A program made the translations under genes and the position numbers. Under the pieces are notes generated by a model, which saw only the letters and a list, made by a program, of their open reading frames with translations, searched no databases and had not been told where the DNA came from. A DNA stretch of 64,000 nucleotides from Mycolicibacterium helvum (GTDB lineage Bacteria; Actinomycetota; Actinomycetes; Mycobacteriales; Mycobacteriaceae): NCBI RefSeq assembly GCF_010731895.1, contig NZ_AP022596.1:1-64000 (forward strand), given 5' to 3'. Positions within the stretch are counted from its first letter, which is position 1. Each line of letters begins with the position of its first letter. Below are positions 44,857 to 54,768 of this stretch, one piece after another.

Positions 44857-46618
44857 GTACCGGTCGGTAGACGCCGAGGGCGAGCTTCCGATCAGCGAGG
44901 CCGAACTGACGGCGCTGGCCAACCAGCTGTTTGCCGCCAGCTTCCGGCCCGGTAACGACAGTCCCCCGCAGACGGCTCCGCCGGCCCCACGCGGCAACGT
45001 CCCCGACACGACGGCCGCGGCGTCCTATGGCGCGGCCGCCGCGGGAGGTTCACCGGTGGTTCCGCCCGCGGTACTGACGCACGCCCCCGGGGTGACACTG
45101 CCCCCACCGCCGAGTTCACCCGGGCCCGAACCGGTTCCACCGCAAGCGGTGCCGGGATTCGCCGTTCCCAGCGGGATCGTGCCAACTCTGCCGGGAGTCT
45201 TGGCCGGCTCGGCGCCGAGCGCACCGGTGGCACCGCGCGGTTCGACCCCGGGGTGGCCGACGGGAGTTCCTGTCATCCCGGACATTGCGTTGCACACTCT
45301 CGCACCCAGCGGTGACGAAGCGAATTATTACTTCGTCTCCGGCGCACCGGCACTATCCGAGCCGGTACCGCAGATCCCGGATCGTCACGAGATCTTCGAT
45401 GTCAACGCGATCCGTGCCGATTTCCCGATCCTGCGCGAGACCGTCAACGGCAAACCGCTGATCTGGTTCGACAACGCCGCCACCACCCAGAAGCCGCAGG
45501 CGGTGATCGATCGTCTGGCGTACTTCTACGCGCACGAGAATTCCAATATCCACCGCGCCGCACACGAATTGGCGGCCCGGGCCACCGATGCCTACGAAGA
45601 GGCCCGCGAAGCCGTTCGGCGGTTCATCGGCGCGGCCAAGACCGAAGAGATCATCTTCGTGCGCGGCACCACCGAGGCGATCAATCTGGTGGCCTACTCC
45701 TGGGGTGGCAAACACCTGAGCCCCGGCGACGAGATCGTCATCACCAACCTGGAACACCACGCCAATATCGTTCCGTGGCAGATTATTTCGCAGAAGACCG
45801 GGGCCGTGCTCAAGGTGGCACCGGTGGACGATGCGGGCAATCTGTTGCTCAGCGAATTCGAGGACCTGCTCGGCCCGCGAACCAAACTGGTTGCCGCAAC
45901 CCAGGTTTCCAATGCACTGGGCACAGTCACGCCGGTGGACAAGATCGTCGAACTCGGCCATCGCTACGGTGCCCGGGTACTCATCGACGGCGCCCAATCG
46001 ATCCCCCACATCCCGATCGACGTCAGCAAGACCGGGGCGGATTTCTTCGTGTTCTCCGGGCACAAGATCTTCGGCCCCACCGGGATCGGGGTGCTCTACG
46101 GCACCGAGGAGGCGCTGGCCGAAACCCCGCCGTGGCAGGGCGGTGGCAATATGATCGCCGACGTCACCATCGAGCGCTCGCTGTATCAGGGTTCGCCCAA
46201 CAAGTTCGAGGCCGGCACCGGCAATATCGCCGACGCCGTCGGCCTCGGTGAAGCCATTCGCTATGTCGAGCGGGTGGGCATCGACCGGATCGCCGCCTAC
46301 GAGCATGCGCTGCTCGAGTACGCCACGCCCCGGCTGGCCGCCATCGACGGGGTGCGCCTGATCGGCACCGCCGACGAGAAGGCCAGCGTGCTGTCCTTCG
46401 TGCTGGCCGGCCATGAACCGCTCGAGGTCGGCAAGGCGCTCAACGCCGAGGGAATCGCGGTCCGGGCCGGGCACCACTGCGCCCAGCCGATCCTGCGGCG
46501 GATGGGCGTGGAGACCACGGTTCGCCCGTCGTTCGCGTTCTACAACACCTTCGACGAGATCGACGTCTTCCTGGACGCGGTGCGCCGAATCGCCGAAGGT
46601 GGTGCGAACAGCGGTTAG
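44843..46618 (+). CDS. SufS-like cysteine desulfurase with encapsulin-targeting N-terminal domain
   Basis: 591 residues. Residues 1-33 (TSEYRSVDAEGELPISEAEL) and about 145-170 (PDIALHTLAPSGDEANYYF) are conserved-looking motifs separated by a disordered Pro/Ala/Gly-rich stretch (34-144), as expected for cargo-loading sequences. The catalytic domain starts near 184: IWFDNAATTQKP, EHHANIVPW, PLP lysine K408 in FSGHK, and nucleophile C546 in RAGHHCAQPI. It releases sulfur from cysteine, giving alanine and enzyme persulfide. Packaging into the upstream shell is established for homologues and inferred here. ATG 44843 overlaps the shell gene by 14 bp. Confidence 0.93.
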   Translation: MSTSEYRSVDAEGELPISEAELTALANQLFAASFRPGNDSPPQTAPPAPRGNVPDTTAAASYGAAAAGGSPVVPPAVLTHAPGVTLPPPPSSPGPEPVPPQAVPGFAVPSGIVPTLPGVLAGSAPSAPVAPRGSTPGWPTGVPVIPDIALHTLAPSGDEANYYFVSGAPALSEPVPQIPDRHEIFDVNAIRADFPILRETVNGKPLIWFDNAATTQKPQAVIDRLAYFYAHENSNIHRAAHELAARATDAYEEAREAVRRFIGAAKTEEIIFVRGTTEAINLVAYSWGGKHLSPGDEIVITNLEHHANIVPWQIISQKTGAVLKVAPVDDAGNLLLSEFEDLLGPRTKLVAATQVSNALGTVTPVDKIVELGHRYGARVLIDGAQSIPHIPIDVSKTGADFFVFSGHKIFGPTGIGVLYGTEEALAETPPWQGGGNMIADVTIERSLYQGSPNKFEAGTGNIADAVGLGEAIRYVERVGIDRIAAYEHALLEYATPRLAAIDGVRLIGTADEKASVLSFVLAGHEPLEVGKALNAEGIAVRAGHHCAQPILRRMGVETTVRPSFAFYNTFDEIDVFLDAVRRIAEGGANSG

Positions 46619-46708
46619 AGGAGAACCGGGTTACCTAACTCACACGCACCCCCGGCCGTCTGGTATGACTGTCTAAGTAATTGCCGTAACGGGGAGGACT
46701 TGGGCCTG

Positions 46709-49570
46709 GTGAGCGCCCCGACCGAAGAGCGCGTGGTCTCTGCTGAACACCCACATCGGCCGGGTCTGGCCAAGTGGATCCGGCGGCTGGCGGTGCCGAT
46801 CATCCTCGGCTGGGTCGGCCTGATCGTCGTCTTGAACACCGTCGTCCCGCAGCTGGATGAAGTCGGCAGGTTACGCGCGGTCTCGATGTCCCCCAAGGAC
46901 GCGCCGTCGGTGATCGCGATGATGCGGTCGGGCAAGGTTTTCGAAGAATCCGACTCGGACAGCTCGGCGATGATCGTCCTTGAGGGCGACCAGCCCCTGG
47001 GCGACGCCGCGCACCACTTCTACAACGACATGATTGCCGAGCTACGTGCCGACACCACGCACGTGCAGCACATCCAGGACTTCTGGGGTGATCCGCTCAC
47101 CGAGGCCGGTGCGCTGAGCGCCGACGCCAAAGCCGTCTACGTGCAGGTCGCGCTGGCCGGGAACATGGGTGAGACGCTCGGCAACGATTCGGTCGAAGCG
47201 GTTCAGAAGATCGTCAAGGGGCTGTCGCCGCCGCCGGGTGTCAAGGTCTTCGTGACCGGCGGTCCCGCGCTGCAGGCCGACCAGCAGATTGCCGGCGACA
47301 AGAGCATCCGGATCATCGAGCTCACCACCATCGGTGTCATCCTCGTCATGCTGTTGTTCTTCTACCGGTCGGTCATGACGGTGGTGCTCGTTCTGGTGAT
47401 GCTGATCCTGGGTCTATCGGTGACCCGCGGCGCGGTGGCATTCCTGGGATATCACAACCTGATCGGCCTTTCCCCGTTCGCGACGCAGCTGCTCGTGACA
47501 TTGGCGATAGCTGCGACGACGGACTATGCGATCTTCCTGATCGGGCGATATCAGGAGGCCAGATCGATCGGGGAAGACAAAGAACAGGCCTACTACACGA
47601 TGTACCACGGCACCGCTCATGTGGTGCTGGCCTCGGGTATGACGATCGCCGGCGCGACATTCTGCCTGTCGTTCACCCGGTTGCCGTATTTCAAGTCGCT
47701 GGGCGTACCGCTCGCCGTCGGCATGGTGGTCGCGGTGATCTCCGCGTTGACGCTGGGCGCCGCGATCGTCACGGTGGCCAGCCGCTTCGGACTGCTGGAG
47801 CCCAAGCGCGCGATGCGGATTCGGTTCTGGCGCAAGCTTGGCGCGCTTGTGGTGCGCTGGCCCGCCGGCGTGCTGCTCGCGACAATTCTGGTCGCCTTGG
47901 TCGGCCTGATCACACTGCCGGGCTATCAACCGAACTACAACGACCGCAAGTACCTGCCGGCTGACTTGCCCGCCAACGAGGGCTTCGCGGCGGCGGAGCG
48001 ACACTTCCCGATCGCCCGGATGAACCCCGAAATGCTGTTGGTCGAGACCGATCAGGACGTCCGTAATTCGGCGGACTTCCTGGTGATCGAGCGGATCAGC
48101 AAGGCCATCGCCAAGGTTCCCGGTATCGGAAGGGTGCAGTCGATCACCCGTCCCGCCGGGAAGCCGTTGAAGTACAGCACGATTCCGGCCCAGATCAGCA
48201 TGGGTGGCACCGGGCAGACCATGAACCGCTCCTACCTGCAGGACCGCATGGCCGACATGCTGGTTCAGGGCGAGGACATGCAGAAGACCATCAACACGAT
48301 GACGCAGATGATCGGCTTGATGGAGAGAATGAGCGGCACCATGCACGGCATGGTGACCAAGATGGACGAGATGTATGTGGACATCGCCGACCTGCGCAAC
48401 CACATCTCTGATTTCGACGACTTCTTCCGCCCGATCCGCAATTACCTGTACTGGGAACCGCACTGCTACGACATTCCGCTGTGCTGGTCGACCCGGTCGG
48501 TGTTCGACACGCTGGACGGCGTCGACACCATGGTCGACGACATCCAGGAACTACTACCGGACATGCATCGCCTGGATGCCCTGATGCCACAAATGGTTTC
48601 GCTGATGCGCCCGACGATCGAGTCGATGAAGCGGATGCGAATCATGATGCTGACCCAGCAGGCCACCCAGGCCAGCCAGCAGGATCAGCAGGCTGCGCTC
48701 AGCGAGAACCAGGCCGCAATGGGCACGGCATTCAATGATTCGTTCAACGACGACACGTTCTACTTGCCGCCGGAGATCTTCGACAACGACGAGTTCAAGC
48801 GCGGCATAAAGAACTTCATCTCCCCCAACGGCCACGCGATCCGCTTCATCATCTCCCACGAGGAAGACCCGCTGTCGGCCGACGGGATCAATCGCATCGA
48901 TGCGATCAAGGCCGCCGTCTTTGAAGCCATCAAGGGCACGCCCCTGGAAGGCTCCAAGGTCTACCTGGGCGGCACGGCCTCGGCCTTCAAGGACATGCAG
49001 GAAGGCAACAAGTACGACCTGCTCATCGCGGGCGTGGCCGCATTGTCGCTGATCTTCATCATCATGCTCATCATCACTCGTGCCATCATCGCCGCCGCCG
49101 TGATCGTCGGCACCGTGGTGCTCTCGCTCGGGGCGTCGTTCGGGCTGTCAGTGCTGCTCTGGCAGCACATCTTGGGCATCGAACTGCAATTCATGGTGAT
49201 GGCGATGGCGGTCATCATCTTGTTGGCGGTGGGTGCCGACTACAACCTGCTCCTGGTCGCCAGGATGAAGGAAGAGATACCGGCCGGCATCAACACCGGC
49301 ATCATCCGCGCAATGGGCGGCAGCGGTTCGGTGGTGACGGCGGCAGGCCTGGTGTTCGCGTTCACCATGATCTCGATGTCAGTCAGCACCATGGTGGTGG
49401 TTGCCCAGGTCGGGACGACAATCGGGCTCGGCCTGCTGTTCGACACCCTGGTGGTGCGGGCGTTCATGACGCCGGCGATCGCCGCACTCATGGGGCCATG
49501 GTTCTGGTGGCCCCAAATCGTGCGGCCCAAGCCGCTATCCACGCGACCGCACGGCAAGTTGCTCAGATAG
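46709..49570 (+). CDS. MmpL family RND transporter (second copy, no MmpS)
   Basis: 953 residues, same architecture as the MmpL at 23222: two RND halves with Asp-Tyr pairs ([31 protein letters not shown]) and a Met-rich periplasmic coiled coil at about 504-674, placing it in the MmpL4/5-like group. GTG 46709 with GGGGAGG eleven bases before is preferred; TTG 46700 is too close to the ribosome site. No mmpS adjoins. It follows the desulfurase by 90 bp but no functional link is evident. Confidence 0.9.
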   Translation: MSAPTEERVVSAEHPHRPGLAKWIRRLAVPIILGWVGLIVVLNTVVPQLDEVGRLRAVSMSPKDAPSVIAMMRSGKVFEESDSDSSAMIVLEGDQPLGDAAHHFYNDMIAELRADTTHVQHIQDFWGDPLTEAGALSADAKAVYVQVALAGNMGETLGNDSVEAVQKIVKGLSPPPGVKVFVTGGPALQADQQIAGDKSIRIIELTTIGVILVMLLFFYRSVMTVVLVLVMLILGLSVTRGAVAFLGYHNLIGLSPFATQLLVTLAIAATTDYAIFLIGRYQEARSIGEDKEQAYYTMYHGTAHVVLASGMTIAGATFCLSFTRLPYFKSLGVPLAVGMVVAVISALTLGAAIVTVASRFGLLEPKRAMRIRFWRKLGALVVRWPAGVLLATILVALVGLITLPGYQPNYNDRKYLPADLPANEGFAAAERHFPIARMNPEMLLVETDQDVRNSADFLVIERISKAIAKVPGIGRVQSITRPAGKPLKYSTIPAQISMGGTGQTMNRSYLQDRMADMLVQGEDMQKTINTMTQMIGLMERMSGTMHGMVTKMDEMYVDIADLRNHISDFDDFFRPIRNYLYWEPHCYDIPLCWSTRSVFDTLDGVDTMVDDIQELLPDMHRLDALMPQMVSLMRPTIESMKRMRIMMLTQQATQASQQDQQAALSENQAAMGTAFNDSFNDDTFYLPPEIFDNDEFKRGIKNFISPNGHAIRFIISHEEDPLSADGINRIDAIKAAVFEAIKGTPLEGSKVYLGGTASAFKDMQEGNKYDLLIAGVAALSLIFIIMLIITRAIIAAAVIVGTVVLSLGASFGLSVLLWQHILGIELQFMVMAMAVIILLAVGADYNLLLVARMKEEIPAGINTGIIRAMGGSGSVVTAAGLVFAFTMISMSVSTMVVVAQVGTTIGLGLLFDTLVVRAFMTPAIAALMGPWFWWPQIVRPKPLSTRPHGKLLR

Positions 49571-49597
49571 CTCTCCCGCGAGCGGGCCTGTCCTTCT

Positions 49598-50524
49598 TCA
49601 GAAGACGATCGTCTGATTGCCGTTTCGGATAATGCGGTCCTGACAGTGCCACAGCACCGCACGTGACAGCACCGCGCGTTCGACATCCGCACCAAGGCGG
49701 GCCAGATCGCCGACCTCGTGGCGGTGGTCCACTCGCACGACGTCCTGTTCGATGATGGGTCCTTCGTCGAGCGCTTCGGTCACATAGTGTGCTGTCGCCC
49801 CGACGAGCTTGACGCCACGCTCCTTCGCGCGGCGATACGGCGCGGCGCCGACGAACGCGGGGAGGAAAGAATGATGAATGTTGATCAGAGGACAACCGAT
49901 CTCAGCGAGGAAGTGCGGCGAGACGATCTGCATGTAGCGAGCCAGCACCACAAGATCAACGTTGCCGCGCAACATCTCGAGTTGACGCTGTTCGGCATGC
50001 GCCCGAATGTCTTTGGTAGCGGGCACATGCATGAACGGGACGCCGAATGGGCGCACCTGATCGGCTAGGTCGGGGTGATTGGAGATCACCATGACAATCG
50101 ACATGTCCAGCTCACCGCGGCGGTTGCGCCAGAGCAGGTCCAGAAGGCAGTGGTCAGCCGTTGACGCCATGATCGCCACCCGTTTGGGCCGCGCGGCCTC
50201 GGTGAGCTTGAACTCCATATTGAACTGCGAGGCCACCTGCTCGGTGAAGTCTCGTTCCAAAGCGTCGCGCGCAGCGGACAAGCCAGGTAGGTGAAAGATC
50301 GTGCGCTGCATGAATGTTCCGCCGGACTGCTGCGTTGAATGCTGATCCAGCGACACGATGTTGGCTCCGGCTTGCGCAAGGAAGGCGCTGACGGCAGCCA
50401 CCAGTCCGGGCCGATCAGCGCAGTGCAGTAGCAACCGGCCGATATCCTGATTCGGCGCAGCCCCCGGAAGCACCTGGGGGTGCGTTCGATTGATCGGCGT
50501 CGCCGCACCGTTCCGAAGCACCAT
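49598..50524 (-). CDS. purU: Formyltetrahydrofolate deformylase
   Basis: 308 residues: an N-terminal ACT domain (LLLHCADRPGLVAAVSAFLAQ) for regulation and a C-terminal formyl-transferase fold with VLARYMQIVSPHFLA, INIHHSFLPAFVGAAPYRRA (catalytic His region) and GATAHYVTEALDEGPIIEQD (catalytic Asp). PurU hydrolyses 10-formyl-THF to formate and THF, balancing one-carbon pools with purine synthesis. It ends 27 bp from the convergent mmpL stop. Confidence 0.93.
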   Translation of the reverse strand: MVLRNGAATPINRTHPQVLPGAAPNQDIGRLLLHCADRPGLVAAVSAFLAQAGANIVSLDQHSTQQSGGTFMQRTIFHLPGLSAARDALERDFTEQVASQFNMEFKLTEAARPKRVAIMASTADHCLLDLLWRNRRGELDMSIVMVISNHPDLADQVRPFGVPFMHVPATKDIRAHAEQRQLEMLRGNVDLVVLARYMQIVSPHFLAEIGCPLINIHHSFLPAFVGAAPYRRAKERGVKLVGATAHYVTEALDEGPIIEQDVVRVDHRHEVGDLARLGADVERAVLSRAVLWHCQDRIIRNGNQTIVF

Positions 50525-50556
50525 GTGCCGCTGCCTCCTTCACTAGTTGACGCGCA

Positions 50557-50588
50557 CTCGGGGCGCCGGCGGTAGCCGACGCCCCGAG
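50557..50588 (-). terminator. Strong hairpin after PGRS gene
   Basis: Stem CTCGGGGCG-x-CGGC with GCCG-x-CGCCCCGAG and a GGTA loop, fourteen stem positions including one mismatch/wobble. It lies 45 bp past the PGRS stop and just before purU, so it probably separates the two same-strand genes. No T-run is present. Confidence 0.6.
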
Positions 50589-50632
50589 CGTCCGATCAGC
50601 AATGGTCCCTTATCGGGGCACTGCCGAGCCGG

Positions 50633-52408
50633 TTATGACGATGCGCCGTGGGCGCCGTGGGCGCCGTTGGTGCCGTTGGCGCCGCTAGCGCCGGTGTTGC
50701 CGGTCGCACCGGTGTTGCCGGTCGTACCGTTGGCTCCGTTCGCTCCGGTCGCCCCCGTGTTGCCGGTGGTGCCGCTGCTGCCAGCCGTGCCAGTATGACC
50801 GGTGCGGCCGAATAGCCCGCCACGACCCGGGGTTCCAGCTGTAGCGCCGGTTCCGCCGGCTCCGCCGGTCCCGCCTGCAGCACCGGTACCACCCGTGCCG
50901 CCGGTTCCACCCGTACCGCCGGTGCCACCACTGCCACCCGCGCCGCCTGTCGCGCCCGAGCCACCGGTTCCACCGATACCGCCGACGCCGGTTCCGCCAG
51001 CACCTGTGCCAGCTCCGCCGTCGCCGCCGACGCCGCCGTTACCGCCAGCGTCACCGGCTCCGCCGGTCCCGCCTGCAGCACCGGTTCCGCCTGCGCCGCC
51101 GTTACCGCCGGCCTGGCCTGCACCGCCGGTCCCGCCGGTACCGCCAGTGCCGCCGTTGCCAGCCGCACCGCCGCTACCGAGGAGGCCGCCGGTACCGCCG
51201 TTGCCACCGGCACCGGCGGGTCCACCCGCAGTGCCGTTGCCACCGGCGTTGGTGGCGTTGGCACCGTTGGTACCGGTTCCGCCAGCACTGCCGGTTCCGC
51301 CAGCCTGGCCTGAAGCACCGGTTCCACCGTTGCCGCCATTGCCTCCGGTTCCGCCAGTACCGACCCCCGTGGTACTGCTCGCGGCGCCACCGGCACCGCC
51401 GGCGCCACCGTTGGTGTTACCGGTTCCGCCGTTGCCGCCGTTGGCACCGTTACCCCCGTTGGCTACTCCCCCGGCCTGCGTGTTGGTCGTTTCGCCACCG
51501 GCGCCACCGGCGCCACCATTGGAACCCGCGGTGCCGGTGCCGCCACTGGCGCCCGCACCTCCGGTCGTCACTGGTGCCGCTCCATCCGCGGCGCCGCCGG
51601 CACCGCCAGCTCCGCCGCCATTGCCGTCAGTACCGGCTGTGCCGTTGCCACCGGTGACAGGGTTGGTTGCACCGGCCTGGCCTTCCACCCCGGGATCACC
51701 ACTAGGGGTCGGGTTCACACCGTTCAGCCCTGTCGTGCCCGCGGTGGTACCCGCAGTGCCCGTCACCCCGTTCGCAGCCGTGCCGCTCCCTGCGCCGCCT
51801 GCGGTACCGAGCGTGCCGTTGCCGCCGGTCCCGCCACTACCGCCGTGACCGAACAGGGCCAAAGAACCGGCATTTCCACCGTTGCCCCCTGCTGCACTGG
51901 TACCGCCGGCACCGCCGCCGCCGCCACTGCCGAAGAACAGTCCGCCGTTGCCGCCGTTACCGCCGGCCAGGCCTGCCGTCCCGGAGCCACCGACGCCGCC
52001 ATAGCCGATCAACAGACCGGCATTGCCGCCATTGGCGCCCGAGCCTGCTGCGCCATTGGTGCCGTTGGCGATGAAAATATTCACGATCGGGATCTGTCCG
52101 GCGAGTCCAATGAGGCCATACAGCGGCTCGTTCACACCACCTGGGCTGAATACCGCGGCGGCCAGCATGTTCGGGGTAGGCGAGTTCAGGGTGAACGCAG
52201 AGGCGTTGGCCTCGAGTGCGCTACTGGCCGAACACCCGGATCCCACCATGAGGCACTGGAGGCCAGTCGTGGACTCAGCGCTAACCGCTGGTGACAGGGG
52301 TGGGGCAAGCGCAGGCGCGGCCTGCGCGGCGCCGGCCCCGAAGGCCAACGCAACGCCCGCACCTGCCATCGCAATTCCCGTTGCACAAGGATAGATGTAT
52401 TTTCTCAT
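50633..52408 (-). CDS. PGRS glycine-repeat protein with signal peptide, no PE domain
   Basis: 591 residues. The N-terminus MRKYIYPCATGIAMAGAGVA continues to a predicted cleavage at AQA-AP near 34, where a PE domain would be in PE_PGRS proteins. Residues ~35-115 include NSPTPNMLAAAVFSPGGVNE and a PLYGLIGLAG segment. From about 118 to the end is a long PGRS array of GGxGG and GNGGxGG units, shifting to GTTGNTGATG-type collagen-like triplets at the end. AGGAG lies eight bases before ATG 52408. Likely exported and surface-associated; function unknown. Confidence 0.85.
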   Translation of the reverse strand: MRKYIYPCATGIAMAGAGVALAFGAGAAQAAPALAPPLSPAVSAESTTGLQCLMVGSGCSASSALEANASAFTLNSPTPNMLAAAVFSPGGVNEPLYGLIGLAGQIPIVNIFIANGTNGAAGSGANGGNAGLLIGYGGVGGSGTAGLAGGNGGNGGLFFGSGGGGGAGGTSAAGGNGGNAGSLALFGHGGSGGTGGNGTLGTAGGAGSGTAANGVTGTAGTTAGTTGLNGVNPTPSGDPGVEGQAGATNPVTGGNGTAGTDGNGGGAGGAGGAADGAAPVTTGGAGASGGTGTAGSNGGAGGAGGETTNTQAGGVANGGNGANGGNGGTGNTNGGAGGAGGAASSTTGVGTGGTGGNGGNGGTGASGQAGGTGSAGGTGTNGANATNAGGNGTAGGPAGAGGNGGTGGLLGSGGAAGNGGTGGTGGTGGAGQAGGNGGAGGTGAAGGTGGAGDAGGNGGVGGDGGAGTGAGGTGVGGIGGTGGSGATGGAGGSGGTGGTGGTGGTGGTGAAGGTGGAGGTGATAGTPGRGGLFGRTGHTGTAGSSGTTGNTGATGANGANGTTGNTGATGNTGASGANGTNGAHGAHGASS

Positions 52409-53283
52409 GGTCTTGCTCCTGATTCGAGTTACTGATCTTTGAGCCTTATTCAGGCCAGATAAATGGATGTATCGTGGATTCGGAATTCCCAGTTCCGCAT
52501 TGTTTTGGGCGAGCTCCCCCCGGAAGAACACCACCATTGGACGTTCTTCACGTATTGAATAGAATTCAAACGCAAAGCGTGAACAGGCCAGCCCCCAGCT
52601 GACCCAAATTACTGTTGAAATAGTTTCCGATCACGCGGTACGCACACCACATCAAGGCAGGGCGTAGCGGAGCCGATCACCGGCTTTATGCTGCAGATAC
52701 GGCAGGCATACTCACGACCGGCGTCGAGATGAGGAACAAGACTAGAGCTGCGACCACGACTGTCGTGGGGCGGGCGTTGGCGCGAAATACCCGAATTCGC
52801 TTGATGGCTTTTGGGCCGTCATTGGAGATCCTTTGTGAGCTGCGCGATTTCCTAGCATCAGCTGATCTAATTCGATCCTCAAAAACCTGATTAATGCCAA
52901 CCCTAGGCTCCACCCCCAGATGTGTCAACTCTCATATAGAAATCTACTGGCAAATCATGTAGACGAACATGCGCTGATTAGCGGCTCAAAACTCGAATGA
53001 CCGGCGCGAGTGACGATTACGGCCTTTTGGAGGTCGCTTGACCCCTGCCGATTCACCAACTGCAGCAAACGAATCAAGCCCCACACCGCGGCAGACACGC
53101 CCACGCAGGCGGCCCTCTTTGACCGTCCCGCCGCGTGTGACCAGAGAGGCACATACGGACTCCTGGGGCCCCTGGGGTGGACCTTTTTCATCACACACCC
53201 GACACCCGCGGACGGGGCCGTCCGATGTCGGCGCGGTGGCCTATCTTGGAGCGTCCGACCAACTACATCGAGGGGGAAACGGC
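52409..53283. other. Long intergenic region between PGRS and jetA genes
   Basis: About 875 bp, divergent promoter region with patches of lower GC than the surroundings (52,430-52,640 and 52,860-53,000). It holds one doubtful small frame on the minus strand at 52686-52928. In-frame extensions of both flanking genes run into it but are not supported. No repeat array or mobile element is seen. Confidence 0.5.
52686..52928 (-). CDS. Doubtful small protein with C-terminal hydrophobic segment
   Basis: 80-codon frame with a basic N-terminal half (RIRSADARKSRSSQRIS) and a C-terminal hydrophobic stretch (TTVVVAALVLFLISTPVVSM) ending in PAVSAA. The tail resembles a signal peptide with nothing after it, so it could be a C-terminally truncated exported protein, a tail-anchored peptide, or non-coding. 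No clear ribosome site. Confidence 0.25.
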   Translation of the reverse strand: MTHLGVEPRVGINQVFEDRIRSADARKSRSSQRISNDGPKAIKRIRVFRANARPTTVVVAALVLFLISTPVVSMPAVSAA

Positions 53284-54768
53284 GTGGACGACGACACCAC
53301 CTTGTCGGCCGCTGACCTTCTCGAAATCAATCGCGACATCCAGGGGTCCCCCACGATCCGGCTGCTGGCCGCACTCAATCTGGGCGGTTACGCCACCCTG
53401 ATGGAGCGCCACCTCAGCGGCGGCGTAGTCCCTGAAACCGACCTCGTGGTGCGCCTCGAACGCGACCTCGAGGAACTCGGCCGCCCCGGCGGCGAACAGT
53501 CCGGCCTGGGATTGATCAAGAGCTGGGCCAGCCAGGGCTGGTTGCACCGGGTCGCCGACCAGCGCACCGGGGTCGAACGCAACCTCTGCTATCTGACGCA
53601 AGACGCGCGTCGCGCCCTGGACTTCCTGCGCGGACTGCGCCGCCAGGACACCATCGCCACCGGCGGCTCGATCAACGGGATCGCTGCCCGACTCAAGCAG
53701 ATCGCCCTGCGAGTGGGCAACGACCCGGTCCGGATCCGCGCCGGTATCCAGGCCGAGATCGCCGCGCTACAGGCCGAACTCGACGCACTGGAGCGGGGTG
53801 AGGAGCTCGCCGACCGCTCCGTGGACGTCGACATGACCGACATGTACGACGAAGCCCGCGCCATCGCCCTGCAGATGGAACGCTTGATCACCGACATCGG
53901 CCAGTACGGCACGATGATCGAGCGGGCCACCGCCGCCCTGGACGATCCGATCGACAGCAATCTGGAGTATCGCGACCGACAGCGTCAGATGTACGCCGAC
54001 TATCAGGCCGCATGGGACTCCCAGGGCCGCGACAGCCACCGCGCCTTCCTGCGGATGATCAACGATCCCGACCAGCGCGCCGAGTTCGAGGCCGACGTCG
54101 CCGCGGTCGCCCAGGCACTGCCCGCCCTGGACCCGGCGCTGCGCAAGGTGATGGCCGGCTTCTTCGAACTCGTCGGCCAGCAGATCGACGAGGTGGAACG
54201 CATCCAGCAGCGCTGCGCCCAGCGGGTCAAGCGGTTCACCGCGTTCGGGACCCTGGAGCAGAGCCGCGGCGTGGCCCGTCAGCTCAATGACGCGATCGGC
54301 GCCGCTCGTGGTCTGCTGAAGAGCTCGCTCACCGACTCCCGACTCGATATCGAACTCCCCCTGGCCCGGCACGCCATCAGTTCGGTTGGCGCACTGAGCT
54401 TCCGGATCGGTGACCTGTCCAACCCGAAGCCGGCCCAGGCAGCAGAGGGCGAACTTGACCTGTCCAGCTTCGCGGCGCTGACCACCCAGGTCGACGCGCC
54501 CGCGATGTCGGAGATGATCAACACCGCGATCGACGCCGGCGGGCGACTATCCCTGCCGGACGCGGTGGAGATGCTCGATGCGGCATATCTGGGTCATGTC
54601 ATCGTGTTGTGGTCCTGGGCGCTCAAACAACCATCACAAACAGACACAGCTGCACAGGAGTCGGTCACCGTGCGGTTCCAGTCGCTGGACGGACGCGACC
54701 GCGAGATGGAGGTTCCACACCTGGTGTTCACCGAACCGATCTCCAGCCTGTTGGGAGCCAGCGCATGA
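53284..54768 (+). CDS. jetA: Wadjet/MksF-type kleisin-like subunit JetA (DUF3375)
   Basis: 494 residues, DUF3375 family, the kleisin-like component of the Wadjet (JetABCD/MksBEFG) SMC complex. The N-terminal winged-helix region (ADLLEINRDIQGSPTIRLLAAL; GWLHRVADQRTGVERNLCYL) is followed by long helices (AEIAALQAELDALERGEELA) and a C-terminal winged helix. GTG 53284 with AGGGGG upstream is chosen; the open frame extends to 53038 but with atypical sequence. Its stop overlaps the jetB ATG. Wadjet complexes extrude loops on small circular DNA and block plasmids. Confidence 0.85.
   Translation: MDDDTTLSAADLLEINRDIQGSPTIRLLAALNLGGYATLMERHLSGGVVPETDLVVRLERDLEELGRPGGEQSGLGLIKSWASQGWLHRVADQRTGVERNLCYLTQDARRALDFLRGLRRQDTIATGGSINGIAARLKQIALRVGNDPVRIRAGIQAEIAALQAELDALERGEELADRSVDVDMTDMYDEARAIALQMERLITDIGQYGTMIERATAALDDPIDSNLEYRDRQRQMYADYQAAWDSQGRDSHRAFLRMINDPDQRAEFEADVAAVAQALPALDPALRKVMAGFFELVGQQIDEVERIQQRCAQRVKRFTAFGTLEQSRGVARQLNDAIGAARGLLKSSLTDSRLDIELPLARHAISSVGALSFRIGDLSNPKPAQAAEGELDLSSFAALTTQVDAPAMSEMINTAIDAGGRLSLPDAVEMLDAAYLGHVIVLWSWALKQPSQTDTAAQESVTVRFQSLDGRDREMEVPHLVFTEPISSLLGASA

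Noticed and set aside
50802..51848. Long plus-strand frame encoding PPVPPVPP-type repeats
   Set aside because: It is the antisense shadow of the PGRS glycine-repeat array; Gly codons read as Pro on the opposite strand.
50650..52050. Repetitive block considered as a CRISPR array
   Set aside because: Units are short, irregular, codon-phased glycine repeats without constant-length spacers; they encode the PGRS domain.
53038..53283. N-terminal extension of JetA
   Set aside because: Pro/Arg-rich sequence unlike DUF3375; GTG 53284 has a better ribosome site and begins the conserved domain.
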